Positions 1 to 8,883 of a DNA stretch of 62,299 bases are shown piece by piece. The position numbers were made by a program, and so were the translations under genes. The notes below the pieces were generated by a model. That model ran no database searches and was not told the origin of the DNA. It saw only the letters and a program-made list of their open reading frames with translations. The stretch is from Streptomyces alkaliterrae (GTDB lineage: Bacteria > Actinomycetota > Actinomycetes > Streptomycetales > Streptomycetaceae). Positions within the stretch are counted from its first letter, which is position 1; each line of letters starts with the position of its first letter. Where the stretch lies: the NCBI RefSeq assembly GCF_007097205.2, contig NZ_VJYK02000001.1, positions 1-62,299 on the forward strand, written 5' to 3'.

Positions 1-1
1 G

Positions 2-2728
2 TCCCCGACGTCCACCGAGCCCGCAGCGGCCACCAGAGGTCGCACGTCCCCGACAGCCGCGACGGACGCCCCGCCGCCGACCACCGGCCCCGAGCCCCCC
101 GTGCCTTCCCTCACGCTCGGCGTCGGCCGTCGCGGGCCGGGCGGGCGGCTGCTCGGCGCCCTGGTCGCACGCGGCGGCCCCCGCCCGGCGGCCGACCTGT
201 CGGCGTCCGTGTCGGTCTTCCTGATCGCCCTGCCGCTCTCCCTGGGCATCGCCCTGGCCACCGGCGCGCCGCTCCAGGCCGGCCTGGTCGCGGCGGCGGT
301 GGGCGGCATCGTCGTCGGCCTGCTGGGCGGCGCGCCCCTCCAGGTGAGCGGCCCCGCCGCCGGTCTGACGGTGGTCACCGCCGAGCTGATCCAGATCTAC
401 GGGTGGCGCACGACATGCGCCATCACCGTGCTCGCCGGTCTCACCCAGCTGCTGCTGTCGCGGATCCGGGTGGCCCGTTCCGCGCTCGCCGTCAGCCCGG
501 CGATCGTGCACGGCATGCTCGCCGGCATCGGTGTCACGATCGCCCTCGCTCAGCTGCACATCGTGCTCGGCGGGGACCCGGAGAGTTCGGCCATCGCCAA
601 CGTCGCGGCGCTGCCCGGCCAGTTGGCGAACCCGCATCCGGCCGCGCTCGCGGTCAGTGTGCTGACGGTCGCCGTACTGCTCGTGTGGCCGCGACTGCGC
701 GGCCGCCTCGGAAGCGTCGTGCGGGCCATGCCCGGCCCGCTCGCCGCCGTGCTGCTGGCGACGGCGTTCGCGATCGTCGGCGGGCTCAGCCTGCCGCGGG
801 TGGAGCTGCCGTCCTGGCGCAGCCACGCACTTCCCGAGATGCCGCACGGGCCGGTCCTGGGGATGATCGCCGCCGTGCTGACGATCACACTGGTGGCGAG
901 CGTCGAGTCGCTGCTCTCCGCCGTCGCCGTGGACAAGCTGACCGCCGCCCGGGCGAAGAACCACGGCGGCCCCCGGATCCCCCGCGCCGACCTGGACAAG
1001 GAGCTGCGCGGGCAGGGCGCGGCCAACATCATCTCCGGCTCGCTCGGCGGTCTGCCGATCACCGGTGTCGCGGTCCGCAGCGCGGCCAACGTGCAGGCCG
1101 GCGCGGTGAGCGGCAACTCGGCGGTGCTGCACGGCTTCTGGATCGTGCTTGCCGCCGCGCTGCTGGTGCCCGCGTTGGAGCTCATCCCGCTGGCCACGCT
1201 CGCCGCCCTGGTGATGGTGGTGGGCATCCAGATGGTGAACATCACTCACATCCGCAGCGTCAGCCGGCACCGCGAGGCGCTGGTCTACCTGGCCACGACG
1301 CTGGGCGTGGTGCTGCTCGGCGTGCTCGAAGGGGTGGCCATCGGCATCGCCGTGGCGATCGCGGTGGCACTGCACCGCCTGGCCCGGACGCGGATCGTGC
1401 ACCAGCCGGAAGACCCGGCGGCACCACCCGAGAACACGGAAGGGCGGGAGCCGGACGGCAACGGTGACGCCGCCCCGCCGTCGTCTCATCGGGTGGTGGT
1501 ACGCGGACAGTTGACGTTCCTGGCGGTGCCGAGGCTGAGTCGGGCGCTCAACCAGGTGCCCGAGGGCTGCCCGGTCGTCGTGGAGCTGGACGGTTCCTTC
1601 ATGGACCACGCCGCCTACGAGACGCTGCAGGACTGGCGGCACTCCCACGAGCTGCACGGCGGCCGAGTGGAGATCACCGGGCGGGCCGGAGGCCGCATCG
1701 CCGAGCCGGCGACCGCGCACCACTGCACGCCGTGGACGCCCTGGCGCAACCACCACTGCACACGCCCGGCACCGAGCGCCCCGTCCGCTCCCCGCCCGGA
1801 GCGGCGCGGACAACTGCTCGGCGGCGTACGGAACTTCCAGCGCAGGACGGCGCCACTGGTGCGCGAGGAACTGGCCCGGCTGGCACGCGACGGCCAGCGC
1901 CCCTCGCACCTCTTCCTCACCTGCGCCGACTCCCGGCTGGTCACGAGCATGATCACCTCCAGCGGCCCTGGCGACCTGTTCACCGTGCGGAACATCGGCA
2001 ACCTCGTGCCACCGCCCGGCCGGGAGACGGGCGACCACTCGGTGGCGGCCGCCATCGAGTACGCGGTCGACGTACTCGGCGTGGGCGCCATCACCGTCTG
2101 CGGCCACAGCGGATGCGGGGCGATGCACGCCCTGCACGCCGGTCGCGAGGCGGGCCTCGACGGTGCCGGCTCGCTCGCCCGCTGGCTCGGTCACGGCCGT
2201 CCCAGTCTGGAGCGCGCGGCCGGTCTCGCGGGGCCGGTGCCCCGGTTGGCCGACCGCCCGACGGCGGACGAGGTGGAGACACTGTGCCTGGCGAACGTGG
2301 TGCAGCAGCTGGAGCACCTGCTGGCCCACCCACGGGTCGCCGCGCGGGTGGCCGACGGTTCGCTGGAGCTGCACGGCATGTACTTCCACGTCGGCGAGGC
2401 CCAGACGTACGTGCTTGATCTCCCGTCGGGCGCGCCGGCGCGGTCGGGCGGTTCGGAGCGGGGCGCGAAGGGGGTCCGTCCGGGGGATGGCGCCTCAACC
2501 GATCGGGTGGCGTCGTGCGCCACGGAAGAGGGCGTGCCGGAAGCCGGCGACGCACCCGTGTTCAGTCCGGTCCAGCCGGACGACGTACCCGTGTTCGGTC
2601 CGCTGCGGGCGGCCGACGGCGGCCCGCGCGGCGACGGCCGCACGGTCGGTGGGCCCGGCGAAACCGCCGGTGGGCCGTCCGCCGACCGTCGGGCCCGCCA
2701 GGAGTACCGCCCGTCGAGAAAGGTCTAA
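2..2728 (+). CDS. SulP-family anion transporter fused to beta-carbonic anhydrase (5' end outside window)
   Basis: The N-terminal ~430 residues are a SulP-type membrane transporter with about ten hydrophobic segments. A charged linker and a weak STAS-like stretch follow, then a beta-carbonic anhydrase domain with zinc-site motifs CADSR (about residue 608 counted from the GTG at 101) and GHSGCG (about 669). The likely role is uptake of bicarbonate or sulfate coupled to CO2/bicarbonate interconversion at the membrane. The frame is open to the window edge through a Pro/Ala/Thr-rich stretch, and the GTG at 101 has no ribosome binding site, so the true start probably lies upstream. The C-terminal ~100 residues are low-complexity Gly/Arg/Asp. 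Substrate is inferred from family only. Confidence 0.85.
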   Translation, partial: SPTSTEPAAATRGRTSPTAATDAPPPTTGPEPPVPSLTLGVGRRGPGGRLLGALVARGGPRPAADLSASVSVFLIALPLSLGIALATGAPLQAGLVAAAVGGIVVGLLGGAPLQVSGPAAGLTVVTAELIQIYGWRTTCAITVLAGLTQLLLSRIRVARSALAVSPAIVHGMLAGIGVTIALAQLHIVLGGDPESSAIANVAALPGQLANPHPAALAVSVLTVAVLLVWPRLRGRLGSVVRAMPGPLAAVLLATAFAIVGGLSLPRVELPSWRSHALPEMPHGPVLGMIAAVLTITLVASVESLLSAVAVDKLTAARAKNHGGPRIPRADLDKELRGQGAANIISGSLGGLPITGVAVRSAANVQAGAVSGNSAVLHGFWIVLAAALLVPALELIPLATLAALVMVVGIQMVNITHIRSVSRHREALVYLATTLGVVLLGVLEGVAIGIAVAIAVALHRLARTRIVHQPEDPAAPPENTEGREPDGNGDAAPPSSHRVVVRGQLTFLAVPRLSRALNQVPEGCPVVVELDGSFMDHAAYETLQDWRHSHELHGGRVEITGRAGGRIAEPATAHHCTPWTPWRNHHCTRPAPSAPSAPRPERRGQLLGGVRNFQRRTAPLVREELARLARDGQRPSHLFLTCADSRLVTSMITSSGPGDLFTVRNIGNLVPPPGRETGDHSVAAAIEYAVDVLGVGAITVCGHSGCGAMHALHAGREAGLDGAGSLARWLGHGRPSLERAAGLAGPVPRLADRPTADEVETLCLANVVQQLEHLLAHPRVAARVADGSLELHGMYFHVGEAQTYVLDLPSGAPARSGGSERGAKGVRPGDGASTDRVASCATEEGVPEAGDAPVFSPVQPDDVPVFGPLRAADGGPRGDGRTVGGPGETAGGPSADRRARQEYRPSRKV

Positions 2729-2819
2729 ACCACTTGGCCGGGAACCCTTGTCAGAGCCCTGTGCGAGCTGCTGAGGTATGACCTGGGACACAGCGCACAC
2801 CCTGGGAAAGGGAGATGTC

Positions 2820-4790
2820 GTGAGCAATGAGAGCCTGGCCAACCTGCTCCGTGAAGAGCGGAGGTTCGAGCCGCCGGCCCAGCTCGCCGCCGACGCCAAT
2901 GTGACAGCCGAGGCGTACGAGCGGGCGAAGGCCGACCGGCTGGGCTTCTGGGCGGAGCAGGCCCGCCGACTCAGCTGGTCGACGGAACCGACCGAAACAC
3001 TCGACTGGTCGAATCCGCCCTTCGCCAAGTGGTTCAAGGACGGCCGACTGAACGTCGCCTACAACTGCGTCGACCGGCACGTCGAGGCCGGCCACGGCGA
3101 CCGCGTCGCGATCCACTTCGAGGGCGAGCCCGGCGACAGCCGCTCGATCACCTACGCCGAGCTGCGGCGGGAGGTGGCCAAGGCCGCCAACGCGCTGCTG
3201 GAGCTGGGCGTCCGCGCGGGCGACCGGGTCGCGGTCTACATGCCGATGATCCCCGAGACCGTCGTCGCCATGCTGGCGTGCGCCCGCATCGGCGCACCGC
3301 ACTCCGTCGTCTTCGGCGGCTTCTCCGCCGACGCGCTCGCCACCCGGGTGCGGGACGCCGACGCGCGGGTGGTCATCACCTCCGACGGCGGCTACCGCAA
3401 GGGCGGCGCGAGCGCGCTCAAGCCCGCCGTCGACGAGGCCCTTTCACGCCCCGGCACCGAGAACGTCCGCAACGTGGTCGTCGTCCGCCGCACCGGGCAG
3501 GACGTCGACTGGACCGAGGGACGCGACCTGTGGTGGCACGACCTCGTCGAGCGGCAGTCCGAGGAGCACACCCCGGAGGCGTTCGAGGCCGAGCACCCGC
3601 TGTTCATCCTCTACACCTCGGGGACGACCGGTAAGCCGAAGGGCATCCTGCACACCTCGGGCGGCTACCTCACCCAGGTGTCGTACACCCACCACGCGGT
3701 GTTCGACCTCAAGCCCGACACCGACGTGTTCTGGTGCACGGCCGACGTCGGCTGGGTGACCGGGCACTCGTACATCGTCTACGGCCCACTCTCCAACGGC
3801 GCCACCCAGGTGCTCTACGAGGGCACGCCCGACTCGCCGCACAAGGGCCGCTGGTGGGAGGTGGTGGAGAAGTACAAGGTCACCATCTTCTACACCGCAC
3901 CGACCGCGATCCGCGCCGCGATGAAGTGGGGCGACGACATCCCCGCGAAGTTCGACCTGTCCTCGCTGCGGCTGCTCGGATCGGTGGGTGAGCCGATCAA
4001 CCCGGAGGCGTGGATCTGGTACCGGCAGCACATCGGCGCCGGCCGGACGCCGGTCGTCGACACGTGGTGGCAGACGGAGACCGGCGGCATCATGATCAGC
4101 CCGCTGCCGGGCGTCACCGCGACCAAGCCGGGCTCCGCGCAGGTGCCGCTGCCCGGCATCAGCGCCACCGTCGTCGACGACGAGGCGCGGGAAGTGCCCG
4201 ACGGCGCCGGCGGGTATCTGGTGCTGACCGAGCCGTGGCCGTCCATGCTGCGCACCATCTGGGGCGACGACCAGCGCTATCTGGACACCTACTGGTCCCG
4301 GTTCGAGAACCGCTACTTCGCGGGCGACGGCGCCAAGAAGGACGACGACGGCGACATCTGGCTGCTCGGTCGCGTCGACGACGTGATGCTCGTCTCCGGC
4401 CACAACATCTCCACCACCGAGGTGGAGTCCGCGCTTGTGGCGCACCCGGCGGTCGCCGAGGCCGCCGTCGTCGGCGCGGCGGACCCGCAGACGACGCAGG
4501 CGATCTGCGCGTTCGTGATCCTGCGGGGCGCCGCCGCCGAGGAGTTGGAGGAGGGCGGACTGGTCGACGAGCTGCGGGCGCACGTCGCCAAGCAGCTCGG
4601 GCCGATCGCCAAGCCGAAGCGGATCCTGCCGGTCGCCGAGCTGCCGAAGACGCGCTCCGGCAAGATCATGCGCCGCCTGCTGCGGGACGTCGCCGAGAAC
4701 CGGGAGCTGGGCGACGTGACCACGCTCACCGACTCCTCCGTCATGTCGCTGATCCAGCAGAAGCTGCCGAGCGCCGGCAGCGAGGACTGA
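2820..4790 (+). CDS. acsA: Acetyl-CoA synthetase (AMP-forming)
   Basis: It activates acetate with ATP and CoA to give acetyl-CoA in the cytosol. The 656-residue length is normal for Acs. Visible signatures are the P-loop-like YTSGTTGKPKG, the WWQTETGG adenylate-binding motif, YFAGDGA and the C-terminal acylation-site motif RSGKIMRR, whose lysine is the usual target of regulatory acetylation. The GTG at 2820 follows AAAGGGAG at good spacing. It stands alone between the transporter and a strong terminator. Knowledge of the family makes the assignment secure; regulation by acetylation is inferred from the conserved lysine. Confidence 0.97.
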   Translation: MSNESLANLLREERRFEPPAQLAADANVTAEAYERAKADRLGFWAEQARRLSWSTEPTETLDWSNPPFAKWFKDGRLNVAYNCVDRHVEAGHGDRVAIHFEGEPGDSRSITYAELRREVAKAANALLELGVRAGDRVAVYMPMIPETVVAMLACARIGAPHSVVFGGFSADALATRVRDADARVVITSDGGYRKGGASALKPAVDEALSRPGTENVRNVVVVRRTGQDVDWTEGRDLWWHDLVERQSEEHTPEAFEAEHPLFILYTSGTTGKPKGILHTSGGYLTQVSYTHHAVFDLKPDTDVFWCTADVGWVTGHSYIVYGPLSNGATQVLYEGTPDSPHKGRWWEVVEKYKVTIFYTAPTAIRAAMKWGDDIPAKFDLSSLRLLGSVGEPINPEAWIWYRQHIGAGRTPVVDTWWQTETGGIMISPLPGVTATKPGSAQVPLPGISATVVDDEAREVPDGAGGYLVLTEPWPSMLRTIWGDDQRYLDTYWSRFENRYFAGDGAKKDDDGDIWLLGRVDDVMLVSGHNISTTEVESALVAHPAVAEAAVVGAADPQTTQAICAFVILRGAAAEELEEGGLVDELRAHVAKQLGPIAKPKRILPVAELPKTRSGKIMRRLLRDVAENRELGDVTTLTDSSVMSLIQQKLPSAGSED

Positions 4791-4812
4791 CACGGGGAAC
4801 CTTCGGCGAAGG

Positions 4813-4853
4813 CGCCCGGGGCGGTCGGCGGACGCAGCCGACCGCCCCGGGCG
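4813..4853 (+). terminator. Terminator after acsA
   Basis: A perfect 16-bp inverted repeat (arms 4813-4828 and 4838-4853, 9-nt loop) lies 23 nt after the acsA stop. It is GC-rich without a clear T-tract, as is common in Streptomyces. Confidence 0.85.
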
Positions 4854-4975
4854 TTCCGTTGGAAAGCCACGGCGCGGCGTGCCGAACCGACCACCAGCGA
4901 CGCGTACCGCCGGGCGGTCCGGCATGATGTGACGGCTGGGTAGAACCATTGGCGTGCCTGAGACAGGAGTGAGCG

Positions 4976-5440
4976 ATGAGCACAGCCGACCAGGACCGGG
5001 CGAGCCTTGGTGAGCTGGTGTCCAGGGCGACGGGCGACCTCTCGACGCTGTTCCGCGCGGAGTTCGCGTTGGCCAAGGCGGAGGTCAAGCAGTCCGCCGT
5101 GCGCGGGCTGGCCGGTGTCACCGCGCTTGTGGTCGGCGGGGTGCTGGCGCTGTTCTCGCTGCCGGTGTTCAGCTTCGCCGTGGCCTACTGGCTGCACGCC
5201 TGGTGGAAGGTGCCGTTGGCGATCGCCTTCCTGATCACCGGTGGCCTGATGCTGCTCTTCGCCGTGGTGTGCGCGTGGCTCGCCAAGCGGCTGATCCAGA
5301 AGATGCAGGCGCCGGAGCGGACGATCGCCTCCGCGAAGGAGTCCGCCGCCGTGCTGTCGAACATCAAGCCGCACCCCCGCGCGGCGTCCGACGGTGAGCC
5401 GGTCGACGGACGGTCGGCGACCGCCCGTGTCGAACAGTGA
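4976..5440 (+). CDS. Phage-holin-superfamily-type membrane protein (host gene)
   Basis: A 154-residue protein with a charged N-terminal ~50 residues, two strong membrane helices (about residues 43-68 and 78-103) and a polar C-terminal tail. This layout matches the actinobacterial membrane proteins annotated as putative holin superfamily III (Phage_holin_3_6), found next to acsA in Streptomyces; no lysis role is implied. ATG at 4976 follows AGGAGTGAGCG. It lies 13 nt upstream of the alpha/beta hydrolase gene, so the two are probably co-transcribed. Function unknown. Confidence 0.8.
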   Translation: MSTADQDRASLGELVSRATGDLSTLFRAEFALAKAEVKQSAVRGLAGVTALVVGGVLALFSLPVFSFAVAYWLHAWWKVPLAIAFLITGGLMLLFAVVCAWLAKRLIQKMQAPERTIASAKESAAVLSNIKPHPRAASDGEPVDGRSATARVEQ

Positions 5441-5453
5441 CAGACTGCCCCGT

Positions 5454-6377
5454 ATGACAGCCGTGCCCTCCGCCACCGCCCTCGACGGACCCTGGAGCCA
5501 CCGAGACGTGGCGGCCAACGGGGCCCGTTTCCACATCGCCGAGATGGGTGAGGGCCCGCTGGTGATGCTCGTGCACGGCTTCCCGCAGTTCTGGTGGACG
5601 TGGCGGCACCAGCTGCCCGCACTCGCCGAGGCCGGCTACCGCGCCGTCGCCATGGACCTCCGCGGGGTCGGCGGCAGCGACCGGACCCCCCGCGGCTACG
5701 ACCCGGCGAACCTGGCCCTCGACGTGACCGGCGTGATCCGCTCGCTCGGCGAACCGGACGCCGCGCTCGTCGGACACGGGCTCGGCGGCTACCTCGCCTG
5801 GACCGCCGCCGTCATGCGCCCCAAGCTCATCCGCCGCCTCGTGGTGTCCGCGATGCCGCACCCGAGGCGGTGGCGTTCGGCGATGCTGCGCGACCCGAAG
5901 CAGACTGCGGCCAGTGCCCACATCTGGGGCTTTCAGCGGCCGTGGCTGCCCGAGCGGCAGCTGACCGCCGACGAGGGCGCCCTCGTCGGCGAGCTGATCA
6001 CCGACTGGTCCGGGCCGAGCCCCGACGCGTACGGCGAGCACGAGCTGGAGGTGTACCGGCGGGCCATGTGCGTGCCGTCCACCGCGCACTGCTCGGTGGA
6101 GCCGTACCGCTGGCTGGTCCGCTCGCTCGCCCGACCGGACGGCATGCAGTTCTACCGCCGGATGAAGCGCCCGGTTCGGGTGCCGACGCTGCATCTGCAC
6201 GGCTCGCTCGATCCCGTGATCCGCGTCCGCAGCGCGGCGGGCTCGGCGGAGTACGTGGAAGCGCCCTACCGCTGGCGGCTCTTCGACGGATTGGGGCACT
6301 TCCCGCACGAGGAGGACCCGGACGGGTTCAACACCGAACTGATCGACTGGCTCGGGGACACCGAACCGGACCGCTGA
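5454..6377 (+). CDS. Alpha/beta-hydrolase fold protein, epoxide-hydrolase-like
   Basis: A 307-residue protein with an HGFPQFWWTW oxyanion motif near residue 40 and the epoxide hydrolase-like DLRGVGGSD, then a nucleophile-elbow region reading VGHGLGGY, and a late GLGHFPHEE carrying the candidate catalytic His. Acid and base residues appear retained. The elbow has Gly where a Ser or Asp nucleophile is expected (codon GGG), so this paralogue may be non-hydrolytic or use another residue. ATG at 5454, 13 nt after the membrane protein gene, suggests an operon. Substrate unknown. Confidence 0.85.
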   Translation: MTAVPSATALDGPWSHRDVAANGARFHIAEMGEGPLVMLVHGFPQFWWTWRHQLPALAEAGYRAVAMDLRGVGGSDRTPRGYDPANLALDVTGVIRSLGEPDAALVGHGLGGYLAWTAAVMRPKLIRRLVVSAMPHPRRWRSAMLRDPKQTAASAHIWGFQRPWLPERQLTADEGALVGELITDWSGPSPDAYGEHELEVYRRAMCVPSTAHCSVEPYRWLVRSLARPDGMQFYRRMKRPVRVPTLHLHGSLDPVIRVRSAAGSAEYVEAPYRWRLFDGLGHFPHEEDPDGFNTELIDWLGDTEPDR

Positions 6378-6531
6378 GACACTTCGCGACCCCCACGCGC
6401 GCTTTGGGTTAATTCGCCTGTTTCCGTTACCTTTTGACCGGCCGCCAGGTAGGAACAATTGCCCGACGCATAGGCCGACAGGGTGAGCGGAACGCGATTA
6501 CCGACCCGCTCCCCCGGGCAGAGTCCGAGGT

Positions 6532-6762
6532 ATGGGCTGGACTCACGACTTCCGTGACACCTCTCGTGGCTCCCGGGACCGCACCGTCCGGGACAGCAAC
6601 AGCACCGCCGACGCCGGCCAGTCCGGCAGAGGCGGCGCGCGGCCGAGGCCCGTCGCGACGCACACCGCTCACGCCACCCGCGACCCGAGGCTGGGCATCC
6701 CCCGCATCCTCCGCCGCCGGGCCCGCTGGGTGAGCGCCCGCCTACGACACACCCGGGGCTGA
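6532..6762 (+). CDS. Small basic hypothetical protein
   Basis: A 76-residue Arg/Gly/Ser/Thr-rich protein beginning MGWTHDF, with an Arg-rich C-terminus (RILRRRARW). Codon third positions are mostly G/C, as in neighbouring genes, and GAGG lies just before the ATG. No domain recognised. It sits between the hydrolase and the convergent protease gene. Called coding mainly from codon bias; it could be spurious. Confidence 0.45.
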   Translation: MGWTHDFRDTSRGSRDRTVRDSNSTADAGQSGRGGARPRPVATHTAHATRDPRLGIPRILRRRARWVSARLRHTRG

Positions 6763-6824
6763 CCCGCCGGGCCGGCTCGTCCGCCGGCGGTCGGACCGGG
6801 CCTGAGATCCAGGGCCTGTCCGGC

Positions 6825-8024
6825 CTAGAGGGCGCAGCCCTGGCTGTTGACGGGCTTCAGCGAGGAGCGGCCACGGGTCACGGTCTCCCGCACCTCGTCG
6901 TACGTCAGCGCGTAGCCGGTCTGCGGGTCCTCCAGCGACTTGGCGAACACGACGCCGTACACCTTGCCGTCGGGAGTCAGCAGCGGGCCACCCGAGTTGC
7001 CCTGCCGGACGGTCGTGAAGAGCGAGTAGACGTCGCGGCGCACCGAACCCCGGTGGTAGATGTCGGGCCCGTTCGCCTGCACTCGGCCGCGGACCCGGGC
7101 CGACCTGGCGTCGAAGCCGCCGTTCTCCGGGAATCCGGCGATGACGGCGTCGTCGCCGGTGGTCGCGGCCCCCTCCTCGAACTCGAGGGCCGGGGCGTCC
7201 AGACCCGGCACGTCGAGTACCGCGACGTCGCGCTCCCAGTCGTAGAGCACGACGTCCGCGTCGTACAGCCGCCCGACCCCACCCACCTGCACGGTCGGCT
7301 CGCGGACACCGCCCACGACGTGCGCGTTGGTCATGACGCGGCCCTCGGCGAAGACAAAACCCGTTCCTTCGAGTGACTTGCCGCAACTCACCGCCGTACC
7401 CGTGACCTTCACGATCGAACGCCGCGCCACGGCGACCATCTCACTCCCCGCCAGCCTCGGGTCCGGCTCCGGCACGGCGGTGATCGGCTCGTTGGCGAAG
7501 GGCGAGAAGACCTGCGGGAAGCCGTTCTGCGCGAGGACGGAGGAGAAGCCCGTGAACCAGGTGTCGGCGTTCGCCGGCAGCGCCCGCGAAACCCCCTGCA
7601 GGACCGAGGAGTTGCGCACCTCGCGGCCGACCGTCGGCAGGGAGGTGGTGGCCAGCGCCGAACCGATCAGCCAGGCCACCAGCAGCATCGCCAGCACGTT
7701 GGCCAGGGCGCCGCCCGTCGCGTCGACCGCGCGGGCCGGGGACCAGGTGACGTACACCCGCAGTCGGTTGCCCACCTGCGTGGTCAGTGCCTGCCCCACG
7801 GACGCGCAGACGATCACCAGCACCACGGCCGCCACCGCGCCCAGCGTGCCCGGGGACACGTCGCCGCCGAGCTCACGCCACAGCGGCGGCAGCAGCAGCA
7901 CCGCCACCAGGCCGCCGCCGAGGAAGCCCACCACCGACAACACCCCGACGATGAACCCCTGCCGGTATCCGATCACCGCAAACCACACGGCCGCCAGCAC
8001 CAGCAGGACGTCCAGCACGTTCAC
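6825..8024 (-). CDS. MarP-family membrane serine protease (CvpA-like N-terminus plus trypsin-like domain)
   Basis: A 399-residue protein. The first ~130 residues form four hydrophobic segments of the CvpA/colicin V production type. A periplasm-facing trypsin-like domain follows, with the triad visible as TNAHVVGG (His ~233), ERDVAVLD (Asp ~267) and GNSGGP (Ser ~341). The mycobacterial homologue MarP works in acid and oxidative stress resistance; that role is inferred here. GTG at 8024 has AGG about 8 nt upstream. It is read leftward after the NUDIX and nth genes, probably as one operon. Confidence 0.92.
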   Translation of the reverse strand: MNVLDVLLVLAAVWFAVIGYRQGFIVGVLSVVGFLGGGLVAVLLLPPLWRELGGDVSPGTLGAVAAVVLVIVCASVGQALTTQVGNRLRVYVTWSPARAVDATGGALANVLAMLLVAWLIGSALATTSLPTVGREVRNSSVLQGVSRALPANADTWFTGFSSVLAQNGFPQVFSPFANEPITAVPEPDPRLAGSEMVAVARRSIVKVTGTAVSCGKSLEGTGFVFAEGRVMTNAHVVGGVREPTVQVGGVGRLYDADVVLYDWERDVAVLDVPGLDAPALEFEEGAATTGDDAVIAGFPENGGFDARSARVRGRVQANGPDIYHRGSVRRDVYSLFTTVRQGNSGGPLLTPDGKVYGVVFAKSLEDPQTGYALTYDEVRETVTRGRSSLKPVNSQGCAL

Positions 8025-8136
8025 CGCGTCAGCCTCGCCTCTTCGCTCTCGCCCGATGGGGGCGCTCCTCGCCAGGGGAGGAGGTCGCTCACTCGGCGCG
8101 CGCCTCGCACGGTGCGCGCCGCCTGCCGGCAGTCGG

Positions 8137-8883
8137 TCAGGTGTGCCGCTCCAGCGGCATCGTGCGCTCCCGGTCCCACGGCCGCTCCCAGCCCACGTGG
8201 TGCAGGATGCGGTCGATCACACCGGCAGTGAAACCCCACACCAACGCGCCGTCGACGAGGAAGCACGGACCGCGGTAGCCGCTCGGGTGGACAGCCGTGC
8301 CGCGGTTCGCCGGGTCGGCCAGCTCCGCCACGGGGACGGTGAAGACGCGGGCCGTCTCTCCACTGTCCACGGCCGCCACCGGGGTGGGCTCGTGCCACCA
8401 GCCGAGCACCGGCGTGACCACAAAGCCGCTCACCGGGATGTAGAGCTTCGGCAGCACTCCGAAGACCCGCACTCCGGACGGGTCGAGGCCCGTCTCCTCC
8501 TCCGCCTCACGCAGGGCGGCGCGCAGCGGACCGTCGCCCTCCGGATCGCCGTCCTCCGGGTCGAGCGCACCGCCGGGGAAGGACGGCTGACCCGCGTGCG
8601 ACCGCAGCGTCGAGGAGCGCTCCATGAGCAGCAGATACGGATCCGACCGCGTCTCGCCGACGGGAGCGCGCCCGGCCGGCTGGGCCGCCGCGTCCCCGAA
8701 CAGCACCAGCACCGCAGACTGCCGCCCGCCCTGCGACGGCGGCAGGAAGCGCGTCAGCTGCTCCGGCCGAAGCCGACCGGCGGCCTCCGCGACCGGCGCC
8801 AACCAGTCCGGCAGCCCCTCGTCACTCACCGGCACGGCCCGCCGCTGCGCCGAACCGGCCGGACCGCCGCGCCCGCCGCTCAC
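8137..8883 (-). CDS. NUDIX hydrolase, CoA-pyrophosphatase-like
   Basis: A 248-residue protein with a Nudix box (PGGALDPEDGD followed by AALREAEEETGL) preceded by SHAGQPSFPGG, typical of the CoA diphosphatase (NudL/PCD1) subgroup. It would hydrolyse CoA or related nucleotide diphosphates in the cytosol. The GTG at 8883 overlaps the nth stop codon (GTGA), indicating translational coupling; a second GTG at 8829 is possible. Substrate is inferred from subgroup motifs only. Confidence 0.88.
   Translation of the reverse strand: MSGGRGGPAGSAQRRAVPVSDEGLPDWLAPVAEAAGRLRPEQLTRFLPPSQGGRQSAVLVLFGDAAAQPAGRAPVGETRSDPYLLLMERSSTLRSHAGQPSFPGGALDPEDGDPEGDGPLRAALREAEEETGLDPSGVRVFGVLPKLYIPVSGFVVTPVLGWWHEPTPVAAVDSGETARVFTVPVAELADPANRGTAVHPSGYRGPCFLVDGALVWGFTAGVIDRILHHVGWERPWDRERTMPLERHT

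Noticed and set aside
3444-4949. A 501-codon open frame on the minus strand across acsA
   Set aside because: It is a high-GC antisense shadow of acsA; the plus-strand product is complete and canonical.
4976-5440. Holin-family protein as a prophage remnant
   Set aside because: It is in the host flank with typical host codon bias next to acsA, and no other phage genes surround it.
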